The position numbers and the translations under genes were made by a program. The notes under the pieces were generated by a model. It ran no database searches. It was not told the DNA's origin and saw only the letters and a program-made list of their open reading frames with translations. A stretch of 6,436 nt of DNA. Origin: Syntrophorhabdaceae bacterium. Its GTDB lineage: Bacteria; Desulfobacterota; Syntrophorhabdia; Syntrophorhabdales; Syntrophorhabdaceae. Where the stretch lies: NCBI GenBank assembly GCA_026415015.1, contig JAOAHW010000083.1, positions 1 to 6,436 on the forward strand. Direction: 5' to 3'. The first letter of the stretch is position 1. Every line of letters begins with the position of its first letter. Positions 1 to 6,417 of this stretch are shown here, piece by piece.

Positions 1-1
1 G

Positions 2-2947
2 CCTCAACAGCCTATAGGCATGCCTCAGCCAGCCCAGTCAGGTGATATTGTAGATAAGCTCCTTGCAGTAATGGACAGGCATGATACACCTCCATTTCTC
101 CATGATATAACAGTAAATCGTCTTGGCCCTGATACAGTTAGTTTCACCTCAAAGGCCCAGGATGATAAAGGTTTAAGAGAGATTAAATTTAAGGTCCTTG
201 AGGCAACAGGTGCCCAGGTCGGTGAAGAAACCTTGACAAACCTTGGAAAGAACTGGCAAGGAACAACAAAAACATTTACATTACCTCCGGGTAATTACAG
301 GGTTGTTGCCCAGGCATTTGATACAGCCGGTAACTCATCACCAGAAAAGGGCGCCAATTTTCAGATATCTGGCAAGGCTGGTTCTATCCAGGTTACTATC
401 TTACCAAAAGAGGCTGTTGATGCTGGTGCCCAGTGGAAGGTAGGCACAAGCGCCTGGCAGTCAAGCGGATCCACCATGCCTGGGGTTCCAGCAGGTCAAC
501 AGACTGTTGAATTTAAGGACATCCCAGGTTGGGGTAAGCCTGCAAATATCAATGTAAATATCGAGCACGCCAAGACATCATCGGCAAGCGGTATATATAC
601 AAGACAGCAAGGCTCTTTAATTGTTACAATAATTCCACAGGAGGCAATAAATGCTGGTGCCCAGTGGAAGGTAGGCACAAGCGCCTGGCAACCAAGTGGT
701 GCCACCTTACCAGGCATTCCAGTTGGTCAGCAGACCGTGGAATTCAAGGATGTCTCTGGCTGGGGTAAGCCAGGCAATGTTGCCGTTGTAATAGAGGATT
801 CAAAGACCGCCTCGACAACAGGAGAATATAAGAGACAATCTGGCTCTATACAGGTGACAATTACACCTCAGGCAGTCATTGATGCAGGGGCCAAATGGAG
901 GGTAGATAATGGTGAATGGCAGGCAAGCGGTGCAACTGTTTCAAATCTCGGCGTGGGACAACACGTAATAGATTTTTCAGAGGTGCCTGGATGGGGTAAA
1001 CCTTCAAACCAGAATATAACCATAGAAAGCGGAAAGACAGCAAGCACGACAGGTGTGTATGCCCAGCAATTCGGGACCCTTGCCATAGTAATAACACCCC
1101 AGGATGCTATAAATGCAGGTGGTTTATGGAGGGTAGATAATGGCGAGTGGCAAAAACCTGGATCTGTTAATATTGCAATCGGCAGTCATATTATAGATTT
1201 CAAAGATGTCCCGAATTGGGTAAAACCACAGGGATCTACAATTAATGTTCTGCCCGGTCAGGTTGCAACAGTAAATGGTGTATATACTCAACAGCCTGGT
1301 TCACTTGTAGTCACCATAACCCCTCAGGCAGTCATTGATGCAGGGGCCAAATGGAGGGTAGATAATGGTGAATGGCAGGCAAGCGGTGCAAAACTATCTA
1401 ATATCTCACCAGGCAATCATAATGTAGAATTTAGTGATGTACAAGGCTGGCTAAAGCAGTCTACATTGACAGTAAATATTATACCTGGTCAGGAGGCAAC
1501 TATTTCAGGGGCTTACAGCAGAATATATTCAACGGACAAAGACTTTGATGAGGGAAGCCTTGTTGGACTTGAGCATACAACTGTTCGTGACCAGCTCCAG
1601 TTAAGCAAAACCTCTACCACATTGCCCTTTATATGGATACCCAATTCCAATGAAGGGACTATCTCAAAGATAGATACAAGGACAGGAGATGAGCTTGGAC
1701 GATACAGGGTCTCTCCTCCTAATGTCTATGGTGACCCATCTCGGACAACTGTTGACCTTCAGGGTAACTGCTGGGTTGGTAACAGGCAGGGAGGAACTGT
1801 AGTTAAGGTTGGATTAAATGAAAATGGACAGTGTGTTGACAGAAACGGAAATGGAAAGATCGATACATCCACAGGTGGCAATAATGTCCTTGATTGGGGA
1901 CAGGATGAGTGTGTGCTCCTCGAAGTAGTGGTTATCCCTGGCAAAGAGGCAACATATGTCCCAGGAAAGAACCCAGGCAGTTACTCAAATCAGCCCTATC
2001 CAAGAGGTGTGGCGATAGATGCAAGCAACAATGTATGGGCATCTACATTCAATGCCTATAAATTTTACTATATAGATGGGAAAACTGGGACTATATTAAA
2101 GACAATAGATGTATCATCATCAGGCCATACATCCTATGGACTTGTGGTAGATTCATTCGGGATCCTCTGGTCATCAGGCGCAAGTGGAAATAATGTCTTA
2201 AGGCTTGATCCAAAGACAGGTGCATTTACAAAGATAAATACACCTCATCTTGTATATGGTCTGGGGCTTGATAAATCAAATCACCTGTTTGCTGCTGGTC
2301 TTAACTGGGGTAGGCTGACCCGTATCAATACAGCTACAGGACAGATTGAATGGACAAAAGATATAGGCAAAAACCCGAGGTCTATTGCTGTAACAAATGA
2401 TGGAGACCTATGGGTTACAAACTATCAATATGGTAGTGTGACAAGGCTATCAAATGATGGGGTGGTGAAGGCTACTATCTCAGTAGGTGGTGAGCCAACT
2501 GGAGTTGCCGTAGATGCAGAAGGGAAGGTATGGGCAGTCAACTACTATGATAAGATTACCAGGATAGACCCAGCAACTAATAAGGTTGATCTGGATAAAC
2601 AGATAAGGGGAAATCACTACAGCTACAGCGATATGACAGGTATCATAGCCCGTTCCATGACCACAAGGATAGGCACATGGACGGTTGTGTTTGATGCCAG
2701 ATCAGATGGAACTAAATGGCAAGGTGTGACATGGAATGGTACAGAACCACAAGGCACATCCATCAAAGTAAGGGTGAGGAGTTCAAAAGATAAAAACACC
2801 TGGTCTGCATGGGAGGATGTTGCAAAAGGTGGAGAACTAAAAATAACCCCTGATGGAAGGTACCTTCAGGTAGAGACCACCTTACAGATACTATCTGGCG
2901 AGGTCTCACCAGTATTGAATGATCTAACTGTCTTGGTTAAAAGATAG
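2..2947 (+). CDS. Large secreted/surface protein: Ig-like domain, five PEGA-like repeats, seven-bladed beta-propeller (5'-partial)
   Basis: The reading frame is open to the left edge. The first in-window ATG (base 20) has no Shine-Dalgarno and no signal peptide follows it, so the true start lies outside. Residues here are counted from that ATG. Residues 22-118 look like an Ig-like domain ending in the motif AQAFDTAGN. Residues 121-503 are five tandem repeats of 75-77 aa. Residues ~530-865 carry seven propeller strands with an aromatic at matching places (W539, W585, W673, W717, F757, W798, W838), spaced ~40-46 except for an ~45-residue insert after the second. The pattern G(V/L)xxDxxxxxW resembles NHL/Vgb-type propellers. 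The insert holds a calcium-loop-like DRNGNGKID (607-615) between C605 and a second Cys near residue 632. Residues 874-975 form a beta-rich end domain (SPVLNDLTV). It is probably exported for adhesion or binding. I see no support for an enzymatic role, and the ligand is unknown. Confidence 0.85.
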   Translation, partial: PQQPIGMPQPAQSGDIVDKLLAVMDRHDTPPFLHDITVNRLGPDTVSFTSKAQDDKGLREIKFKVLEATGAQVGEETLTNLGKNWQGTTKTFTLPPGNYRVVAQAFDTAGNSSPEKGANFQISGKAGSIQVTILPKEAVDAGAQWKVGTSAWQSSGSTMPGVPAGQQTVEFKDIPGWGKPANINVNIEHAKTSSASGIYTRQQGSLIVTIIPQEAINAGAQWKVGTSAWQPSGATLPGIPVGQQTVEFKDVSGWGKPGNVAVVIEDSKTASTTGEYKRQSGSIQVTITPQAVIDAGAKWRVDNGEWQASGATVSNLGVGQHVIDFSEVPGWGKPSNQNITIESGKTASTTGVYAQQFGTLAIVITPQDAINAGGLWRVDNGEWQKPGSVNIAIGSHIIDFKDVPNWVKPQGSTINVLPGQVATVNGVYTQQPGSLVVTITPQAVIDAGAKWRVDNGEWQASGAKLSNISPGNHNVEFSDVQGWLKQSTLTVNIIPGQEATISGAYSRIYSTDKDFDEGSLVGLEHTTVRDQLQLSKTSTTLPFIWIPNSNEGTISKIDTRTGDELGRYRVSPPNVYGDPSRTTVDLQGNCWVGNRQGGTVVKVGLNENGQCVDRNGNGKIDTSTGGNNVLDWGQDECVLLEVVVIPGKEATYVPGKNPGSYSNQPYPRGVAIDASNNVWASTFNAYKFYYIDGKTGTILKTIDVSSSGHTSYGLVVDSFGILWSSGASGNNVLRLDPKTGAFTKINTPHLVYGLGLDKSNHLFAAGLNWGRLTRINTATGQIEWTKDIGKNPRSIAVTNDGDLWVTNYQYGSVTRLSNDGVVKATISVGGEPTGVAVDAEGKVWAVNYYDKITRIDPATNKVDLDKQIRGNHYSYSDMTGIIARSMTTRIGTWTVVFDARSDGTKWQGVTWNGTEPQGTSIKVRVRSSKDKNTWSAWEDVAKGGELKITPDGRYLQVETTLQILSGEVSPVLNDLTVLVKR
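420..459 (+). repeat. 40-bp exact direct repeat, copy A (in repeat unit 1)
   Basis: Identical to 651-690 in unit 2 at an offset of 231 bases (exactly 77 codons). It encodes the AGAQWKVGTSAWQ core. Confidence 0.85.
651..690 (+). repeat. 40-bp exact direct repeat, copy B (in repeat unit 2)
   Basis: Partner of 420-459. The subtype 'KVGTSAWQ' is confined to units 1 and 2, which suggests these two arose from one another. Confidence 0.85.
866..935 (+). repeat. 70-bp exact direct repeat, copy A (in repeat unit 3)
   Basis: By eye this stretch is identical, base for base, to 1322-1391 in unit 5, at an offset of 456 bases. Units 3 and 5 diverge on both sides of it. It includes third-codon positions, so protein-level selection alone does not explain it. 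Confidence 0.9.
1322..1391 (+). repeat. 70-bp exact direct repeat, copy B (in repeat unit 5)
   Basis: This is the partner of 866-935. The intervening unit 4 keeps only parts of the sequence, for example GGCGAGTGGCA in place of GGTGAATGGCA. Identity is therefore higher between non-adjacent units than between neighbours, which points to recent copying or gene conversion. Confidence 0.9.
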
Positions 2948-2954
2948 ATAAAAA

Positions 2955-2975
2955 GCCCCCTGTTTGTCAGGGGGC
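2955..2975. terminator. GC-rich hairpin, possible intrinsic terminator (better polarity on the minus strand)
   Basis: GCCCCCTG (2955-2962), loop TTTGT, CAGGGGGC (2968-2975) form a perfect 8-bp stem starting 8 bases after the stop codon at 2945-2947. On the + strand the following bases are ATATCTTATA, only a weak U-tract. On the minus strand the stem is followed by TTTTTAT, a much better U-tract. It may stop transcription both ways, or partly uncouple the large upstream gene from the downstream cluster. Confidence 0.6.
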
Positions 2976-3000
2976 ATATCTTATATGGAGGTAACTACCA

Positions 3001-3363
3001 ATGAAAAAAATTGTTATATTATTTATGGTTTTTGTAGCCTTATTAAGTAGCCAGGTTTTTGCCCAGACAAGTCTCTCAGATGGTAGTTATACAATGAATG
3101 ATGGAAAGATGGAGGTAAATATAGTTATAAAATCTATGCCTGATGGGAGGTATTTTATTGAAGGCGGTGGCGCAAACAAACAGGGCAGTAGATGTATGAT
3201 GAATGGTATAGGCACCTTTAAATCAAATGGTTTTGAGTTTGGTTATAACTGCATCCTTTCTGTGACTAATATTGATGCCCAGAAGTTTGAATTGAAAGAT
3301 ACGGCTGGCTGCGTACCCTGTGACCCAGGTGCTTATGTATCAGGGACATATCAGAAGAAATAA
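3001..3363 (+). CDS. Small exported four-cysteine protein of unknown function
   Basis: 120 aa. The start is supported by GGAGGT at 2987-2992, 8 bases before ATG. Residues 1-21 form a typical Sec signal peptide (KK, hydrophobic core, VFA cleavage site before QTS), leaving a ~99-aa mature protein. The mature part alternates short beta-like strands with glycine-rich turns (DGSY, DGRY, EGGGANKQG, GIGTF) and ends in GAYVSGTY, suggesting a small all-beta fold. It has four cysteines: C65, C84 and a CVPC pair (C104, C107). Two disulfides in the periplasm are plausible. The CxxC is not in a thioredoxin context. I do not recognise a named family. It starts the downstream gene run, 53 bases after the large propeller gene and separated from it by a hairpin. 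Confidence 0.85.
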   Translation: MKKIVILFMVFVALLSSQVFAQTSLSDGSYTMNDGKMEVNIVIKSMPDGRYFIEGGGANKQGSRCMMNGIGTFKSNGFEFGYNCILSVTNIDAQKFELKDTAGCVPCDPGAYVSGTYQKK

Positions 3364-3377
3364 TTTCTTTGGGAGAT

Positions 3378-3385
3378 GAGGAGGT
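3378..3385 (+). promoter_or_regulatory. Ribosome binding site that fixes the start at 3394
   Basis: GAGGAGGT lies 8 bases before ATG 3394. It overlaps or falls inside the coding sequence if the upstream in-frame ATG at 3376 is used. That upstream ATG has only GGGAG directly abutting it, with no usable spacing. Confidence 0.85.
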
Positions 3386-3393
3386 CTACTCAT

Positions 3394-4326
3394 ATGAGAT
3401 ATAAATTATCAATGATGTTTGTGTTTATAAGTGTTGTGTTCTTTTTCGTGTCACCTAATGCTTTCTCTCAGGAGATAAAACCAGGCACTATAAACTGGGA
3501 TGAGGGATATATAAGTGCTATAGGGACAGGGACAGCAACACCAAGCGGAAACAGGGTAAAAGACCAGATGGCTGCCATGAGAGTGGCTGAGGTTATGGCC
3601 CAGAGATCCCTCCTTGAGGCAGTGAAAGATGTGAGGATTGATTCAAACACCAAAGTTGTAAATATGATTCTAAAGGAAGATGTAATAAATAGCAGGATAG
3701 AGGGTACAATAAGGGGTGCACAGGTGGTAAAAAGAGACCTCAGATGGGAAAATGATGTCCCTATAGCTACAGTAGAGATGAAGATATGTATGAGTAATAA
3801 TGTAGGTGGCTGTAATACAGGAAAATCCTTGATAAGCGCCCTTGATATAAACCATAAAAATGAACCAAATGTTGCCCCTCCAGATAGATTCATCATTATT
3901 TCTGAAACACCAGGTGGTATGCCAAAGACAGATGTGGGGGTAGCGAAACCCAAAGGAATTATGTATGATTCCTCAAGGCCTGTAACTGGAGTCATCTTCG
4001 ACCTCGAAGGAAGGTTCTTTGAAAAACAGCTTTTGCCTGTGGTAATAACAACAGGTGAGGGTAACAAGCAGTTTACAGTTTACTCAGTCAAGACAGTAAA
4101 TCCTAAAATTATAAGGACTTATGGTGTAGTTAGATATGCCGATAGCCTTGAAAAGGCAAAAAAGATAGATTATATAGGTAATAATCCTTTAATTGTCCCT
4201 GTGTCAGATGTTACTAAGGATTATGTTATTGTTATAAGTCAGGAAGGTGCAAGGCTTATAAGAGAGACCACGATGCACGGTAATAATTATCTTGGAGATG
4301 CTAAGGTTGTAATATCTTCGAACTGA
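3394..4326 (+). CDS. Exported LPP20/FlgT-like domain protein
   Basis: 310 aa from ATG 3394. An upstream in-frame ATG at 3376 would add six residues (MRRSTH) but has no properly spaced ribosome binding site. Residues 1-25 form a signal peptide with a long hydrophobic core (FVFISVVFFFV) and a likely AFS cleavage site before QEI. There is no lipobox cysteine, so it is probably soluble in the periplasm. Residues ~35-135 resemble the LPP20/FlgT N-terminal type of domain: an IGTGTA strand, an alanine-rich helix with AEVMAQRSLLEAVKDVRID, an IEGTIRGAQVV segment and a closing strand ATVEMKICM. Residues ~190-305 form a second domain containing TGVIFDLEG, YGVVRYADSLEKAKKI and GNNPLIVP. I recall this arrangement from other exported proteins of deltaproteobacterial and Nitrospirota-like bacteria. 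Function is unknown; an envelope or outer-membrane assembly role is an inference. It lies 30 bases after the four-cysteine gene. Confidence 0.85.
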   Translation: MRYKLSMMFVFISVVFFFVSPNAFSQEIKPGTINWDEGYISAIGTGTATPSGNRVKDQMAAMRVAEVMAQRSLLEAVKDVRIDSNTKVVNMILKEDVINSRIEGTIRGAQVVKRDLRWENDVPIATVEMKICMSNNVGGCNTGKSLISALDINHKNEPNVAPPDRFIIISETPGGMPKTDVGVAKPKGIMYDSSRPVTGVIFDLEGRFFEKQLLPVVITTGEGNKQFTVYSVKTVNPKIIRTYGVVRYADSLEKAKKIDYIGNNPLIVPVSDVTKDYVIVISQEGARLIRETTMHGNNYLGDAKVVISSN

Positions 4327-4356
4327 AATTTGTTTGATAGCTGGAGGTAATACTTT

Positions 4357-5046
4357 ATGGTTTTAAAGAAATGTCCCTGTGATAGCTTATTTTTTCTGAT
4401 TACCCTATGTTTATTTTCTTTCTTATTTTCAGCATGTTCCACTGTATCTGTGTATAATGTAAATCTAAATTATGAACCAACAAAACAGGCGACAAAACCT
4501 GAGATAAATCTAAGCAAGGTTGTTTTTACTGTTGCTGAATTTAACGACTTGAGGAATATGGAAAACAAAAGTGTGGTTGGTAAGGTAATAGAATCAAAGT
4601 CAAAGGAAACACCGATAATCTCTCTTGAAAAAAAGCCTTCTTACGCCTTTGCCAGTGCTTTTAAAGATGCCCTCTTTAGATCAGGTTTAACAGTTGCCGG
4701 TGATATTCCAAGTTGGGATAATAAAGAGGGTTCTATAAAAAAGGAATGGGGCAGGATAATAATAGGTGGAAATATTAATGAGCTTGAGCTTGTTGTTAAA
4801 GATGGAATAGCAACAAAGAGCTATGAGGCAAAGGTAAATGTAAGAATAATGGTTGGTGATGTAAAGAAATCAGAGATTTTCTACATACCAACCTATGAGA
4901 GTGCTAATACAATAACAGATATAACCTTCTCAGAGGAAAAGGCGCAGAGGAATCTAAATGCAGTGATATCCACTGTTATAGACAGGTTGATAGCAGATAA
5001 AGAACTCTGGAAAAAGATAGGAGATAATATAAAAAATGACCCTTGA
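4357..5046 (+). CDS. YajG-like lipoprotein
   Basis: 229 aa. Start is supported by GGAGGT at 4343-4348, 8 bases before ATG. The N-terminus is a lipoprotein signal: a long hydrophobic run, then LFSAC with the lipidated Cys at 27. Phe at -3 is less usual than Leu. Ser at +2 would predict outer-membrane sorting under the Lol rule. The mature part looks like the YajG/Lipoprotein_16 type: an early FNDLRN strand and turn, a variable loop, a helix with FASAFKDALFRSGL, strands around IIIGGNINELELVV and EAKVNVRIMV, and a C-terminal helix (AQRNLNAVISTVIDRLIADK). This match is by pattern only. Two extra cysteines (C6, C8) precede the hydrophobic core, which is odd. It sits between the two LPP20-like genes, so it is probably part of the same envelope system. 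Confidence 0.8.
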   Translation: MVLKKCPCDSLFFLITLCLFSFLFSACSTVSVYNVNLNYEPTKQATKPEINLSKVVFTVAEFNDLRNMENKSVVGKVIESKSKETPIISLEKKPSYAFASAFKDALFRSGLTVAGDIPSWDNKEGSIKKEWGRIIIGGNINELELVVKDGIATKSYEAKVNVRIMVGDVKKSEIFYIPTYESANTITDITFSEEKAQRNLNAVISTVIDRLIADKELWKKIGDNIKNDP

Positions 5047-5089
5047 TTTACTTTGAACCATTGAAATAAAATTTAGGAGGGGTTGAATT

Positions 5090-6070
5090 ATGAAAAAAAA
5101 GAAAAGAATAGGTGCAATAAAACATGCCCTTCTTTACATTAAAATTTCTCTCCTTGCTATTCTTATATCCATAATTATAACAGATAATTATGTCCATGCT
5201 GAGCTTGTGACCTTTCAGAGAGAATACATATATCAGGCAAGCGAGGTAGACAGCAAGGTCTCAAGTAGAACCATTGCCCTTGAACAGGTTAAAAGACTCC
5301 TCCTTGAAGAATTGGGGACATACCTTGAGAGCAAGACAGAGATAAAAAACTTTGACCTCACAAAAGACCAGATAACCACCCTTACAGCAGGTATAGTAAA
5401 GACAGAGATAATAGATGAAAAATGGGATGGTACAACTTATGCCTTAAAGGCAAAGATAGCAGCTAATCCTGATGAGGTGGCAAAATCAGTGGATAATCTC
5501 CGTAAAGACCATGTCAAGACAAAAGAATTGGAAGAGACGAGAAAAAAGGCTGATAATGCCATGAAAGAGATTGAAAGGCTTAAACAAGAACTTGAAAAAG
5601 AGAGGGCAGAAAAGAAACTATCATTAAAAGGCCCTGTGGATGAAAAGGTTGATAAAATTATCAGGGATGTTGTTCCTGAAGCTATAAAAATGAAAAAATT
5701 AGACGATGCCATAAAAAATCTAAGCGCTATAGACTGGTTTGAGAAAGGTTACGCCTCTGGTTTAGCAGGTGATCATGAAGGTGCTGTGGAGGCATTTTCC
5801 ATGTCCATTAAGTTGAATCCCAATGATGTATATTCTTATATTAACAGGGCAATAGCATACGACAATTTAAATGACTATGAAAACGCCATAAAAGACTATA
5901 CTATAGCTCTCAAGGCAAACCCCAAAGATGAGTATATACTATACTATAGGGGGAACGCACTTTATAATATAGGCAGAAAAGAGGAGGCTATCAGGGATTA
6001 CAAGGCATCTGCAAGGCTTGGCAATACAAATGCACAGGAATATCTCCGTTCCCAGGGTATTGAATGGTAG
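5090..6070 (+). CDS. Exported LPP20-like/coiled-coil/TPR protein
   Basis: 326 aa. AGGAGG at 5075-5080 is 9 bases before ATG. Residues 1-37 are a strongly basic start (KKKKR) plus a long hydrophobic segment ending VHA, either a signal peptide cleaved before ELV or a membrane anchor. Residues ~38-130 contain REYIYQASEVDSKVSS and an RTIALEQVKRLLLEELGTYLES helix, then an IVKTEIIDEKWDGTTYALKAKI strand pair. This is the same general plan as the LPP20-like gene two places upstream. Residues ~142-178 are a charged coiled coil (KELEETRKKADNAMKEIERL). Residues ~215-315 are three TPR repeats with the G-Y/N-A-A-P pattern (AIKDYTIALKANPKDE). TPRs bind partner proteins, so this is likely a periplasmic scaffold or adaptor. 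It lies 43 bases after the lipoprotein gene. The partner is unknown. Confidence 0.85.
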   Translation: MKKKKRIGAIKHALLYIKISLLAILISIIITDNYVHAELVTFQREYIYQASEVDSKVSSRTIALEQVKRLLLEELGTYLESKTEIKNFDLTKDQITTLTAGIVKTEIIDEKWDGTTYALKAKIAANPDEVAKSVDNLRKDHVKTKELEETRKKADNAMKEIERLKQELEKERAEKKLSLKGPVDEKVDKIIRDVVPEAIKMKKLDDAIKNLSAIDWFEKGYASGLAGDHEGAVEAFSMSIKLNPNDVYSYINRAIAYDNLNDYENAIKDYTIALKANPKDEYILYYRGNALYNIGRKEEAIRDYKASARLGNTNAQEYLRSQGIEW

Positions 6071-6086
6071 ACAACAGGCTGATTAC

Positions 6087-6090
6087 AGGA
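6087..6090 (+). promoter_or_regulatory. Ribosome binding site (AGGA) supporting a TTG start
   Basis: AGGA lies 9 bases before TTG 6100. It is the only reasonable Shine-Dalgarno close to the first codon after the in-frame stop TAA at 6097-6099. Confidence 0.6.
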
Positions 6091-6099
6091 ATCGAATAA

Positions 6100-6417
6100 T
6101 TGGATGCCCCATATAAGATTGGAAAAAACATCCTCATATCGATTGAACATGTAAGGGGTTCATATAGATTACTATTTGACGCACTCAAGAGTCTTCCCTA
6201 TCTCAAAGTTTACCCTGTCCGTTCAGTTCTATATAAACAGGTTTATTTTACTGGCATCGAGGCAATGAATAAAGTAGCCTTAATGGGTATACTCATCGGT
6301 ATTGTTATAATTACCCAGGTCTCAAATATTGTAGGTTTCAATCCTGTGCTAATAGGCAGGATACTCGTATGGACAGTAGTGAGGGAGTTAGGCCCTCTTT
6401 TTGTTGCCATTATAGTT
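6100..6417 (+). CDS. mlaE: MlaE-family ABC transporter permease (3'-partial)
   Basis: 106 codons are visible before the adapter. The frame opens after TAA 6097-6099. The TTG at 6100 has AGGA 9 bases upstream. The first ATG in frame (6265) would remove the conserved N-terminal region. Residues 1-55 are a polar or amphipathic stretch (LPYLKVYPVRSVLYKQVYFTGI) like the region before the first helix of MlaE. Residues 59-80 are a hydrophobic helix. RELGP at 95-99 is the hallmark motif of MlaE permeases, which sit in the inner membrane and, with an ATPase and MlaD, move phospholipids between membranes. Family length is ~250-260 aa, so more than half is missing. It lies 29 bases after the TPR gene and is probably in the same operon. 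The MlaF-like ATPase and MlaD-like gene expected nearby are not in the window. Confidence 0.8.

Larger units (their letters stand above)
380..1528 (+). repeat. Five tandem PEGA-like coding repeats (77, 77, 77, 75, 77 codons)
   Basis: Units begin at bases 380, 611, 842, 1073 and 1298, each at a Gly codon starting G(S/T)(I/L). Shared landmarks in each unit are a VTI-P start, A(G)AxW(K/R)V, a (S/G)xWQ turn, G-H/Q-x(V/I)(E/D)F, a P/Q-x-W-x-K segment and a closing GxY. This is the PEGA-like beta-sandwich repeat type seen in many bacterial surface proteins. It probably acts as a stalk between the Ig-like and propeller domains. Units 1 and 2 share GTSAWQ. Units 3, 4 and 5 share RVDNGEWQ, so the array has two sequence subtypes. 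Confidence 0.9.

Noticed and set aside
20..22. ATG 20 as the true start of the propeller protein
   Set aside because: The frame is open upstream to base 2, there is no Shine-Dalgarno, and no signal peptide follows, so it is an internal Met.
380..1528. CRISPR-like or mobile repeat array
   Set aside because: The repeats keep the reading frame, have a 225-231 base period and vary as protein modules. There are no spacers or short palindromic units.
1838..1873. EF-hand or dockerin calcium loop in the propeller insert
   Set aside because: DxNxNGxID matches the first nine positions, but position 12 is Thr instead of Asp/Glu. It is noted as calcium-loop-like, not called as a site.
1634..2630. Virginiamycin B lyase activity
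   Set aside because: Only the propeller repeat pattern is shared with Vgb. I could not place the catalytic histidine/glutamate set, and the domain context is that of a surface protein.
3468..4067. Minus-strand 199-aa ORF
   Set aside because: It lies entirely antisense to the LPP20-like gene, has no ribosome binding site context or recognisable domain, and reads as a shadow of the + strand codons.
5047..5089. Promoter between the lipoprotein and TPR genes (TTGAA and AT-rich stretches)
   Set aside because: No -35/-10 pair with proper 16-18 base spacing could be made out. The gap is short and fits an intra-operon spacer.
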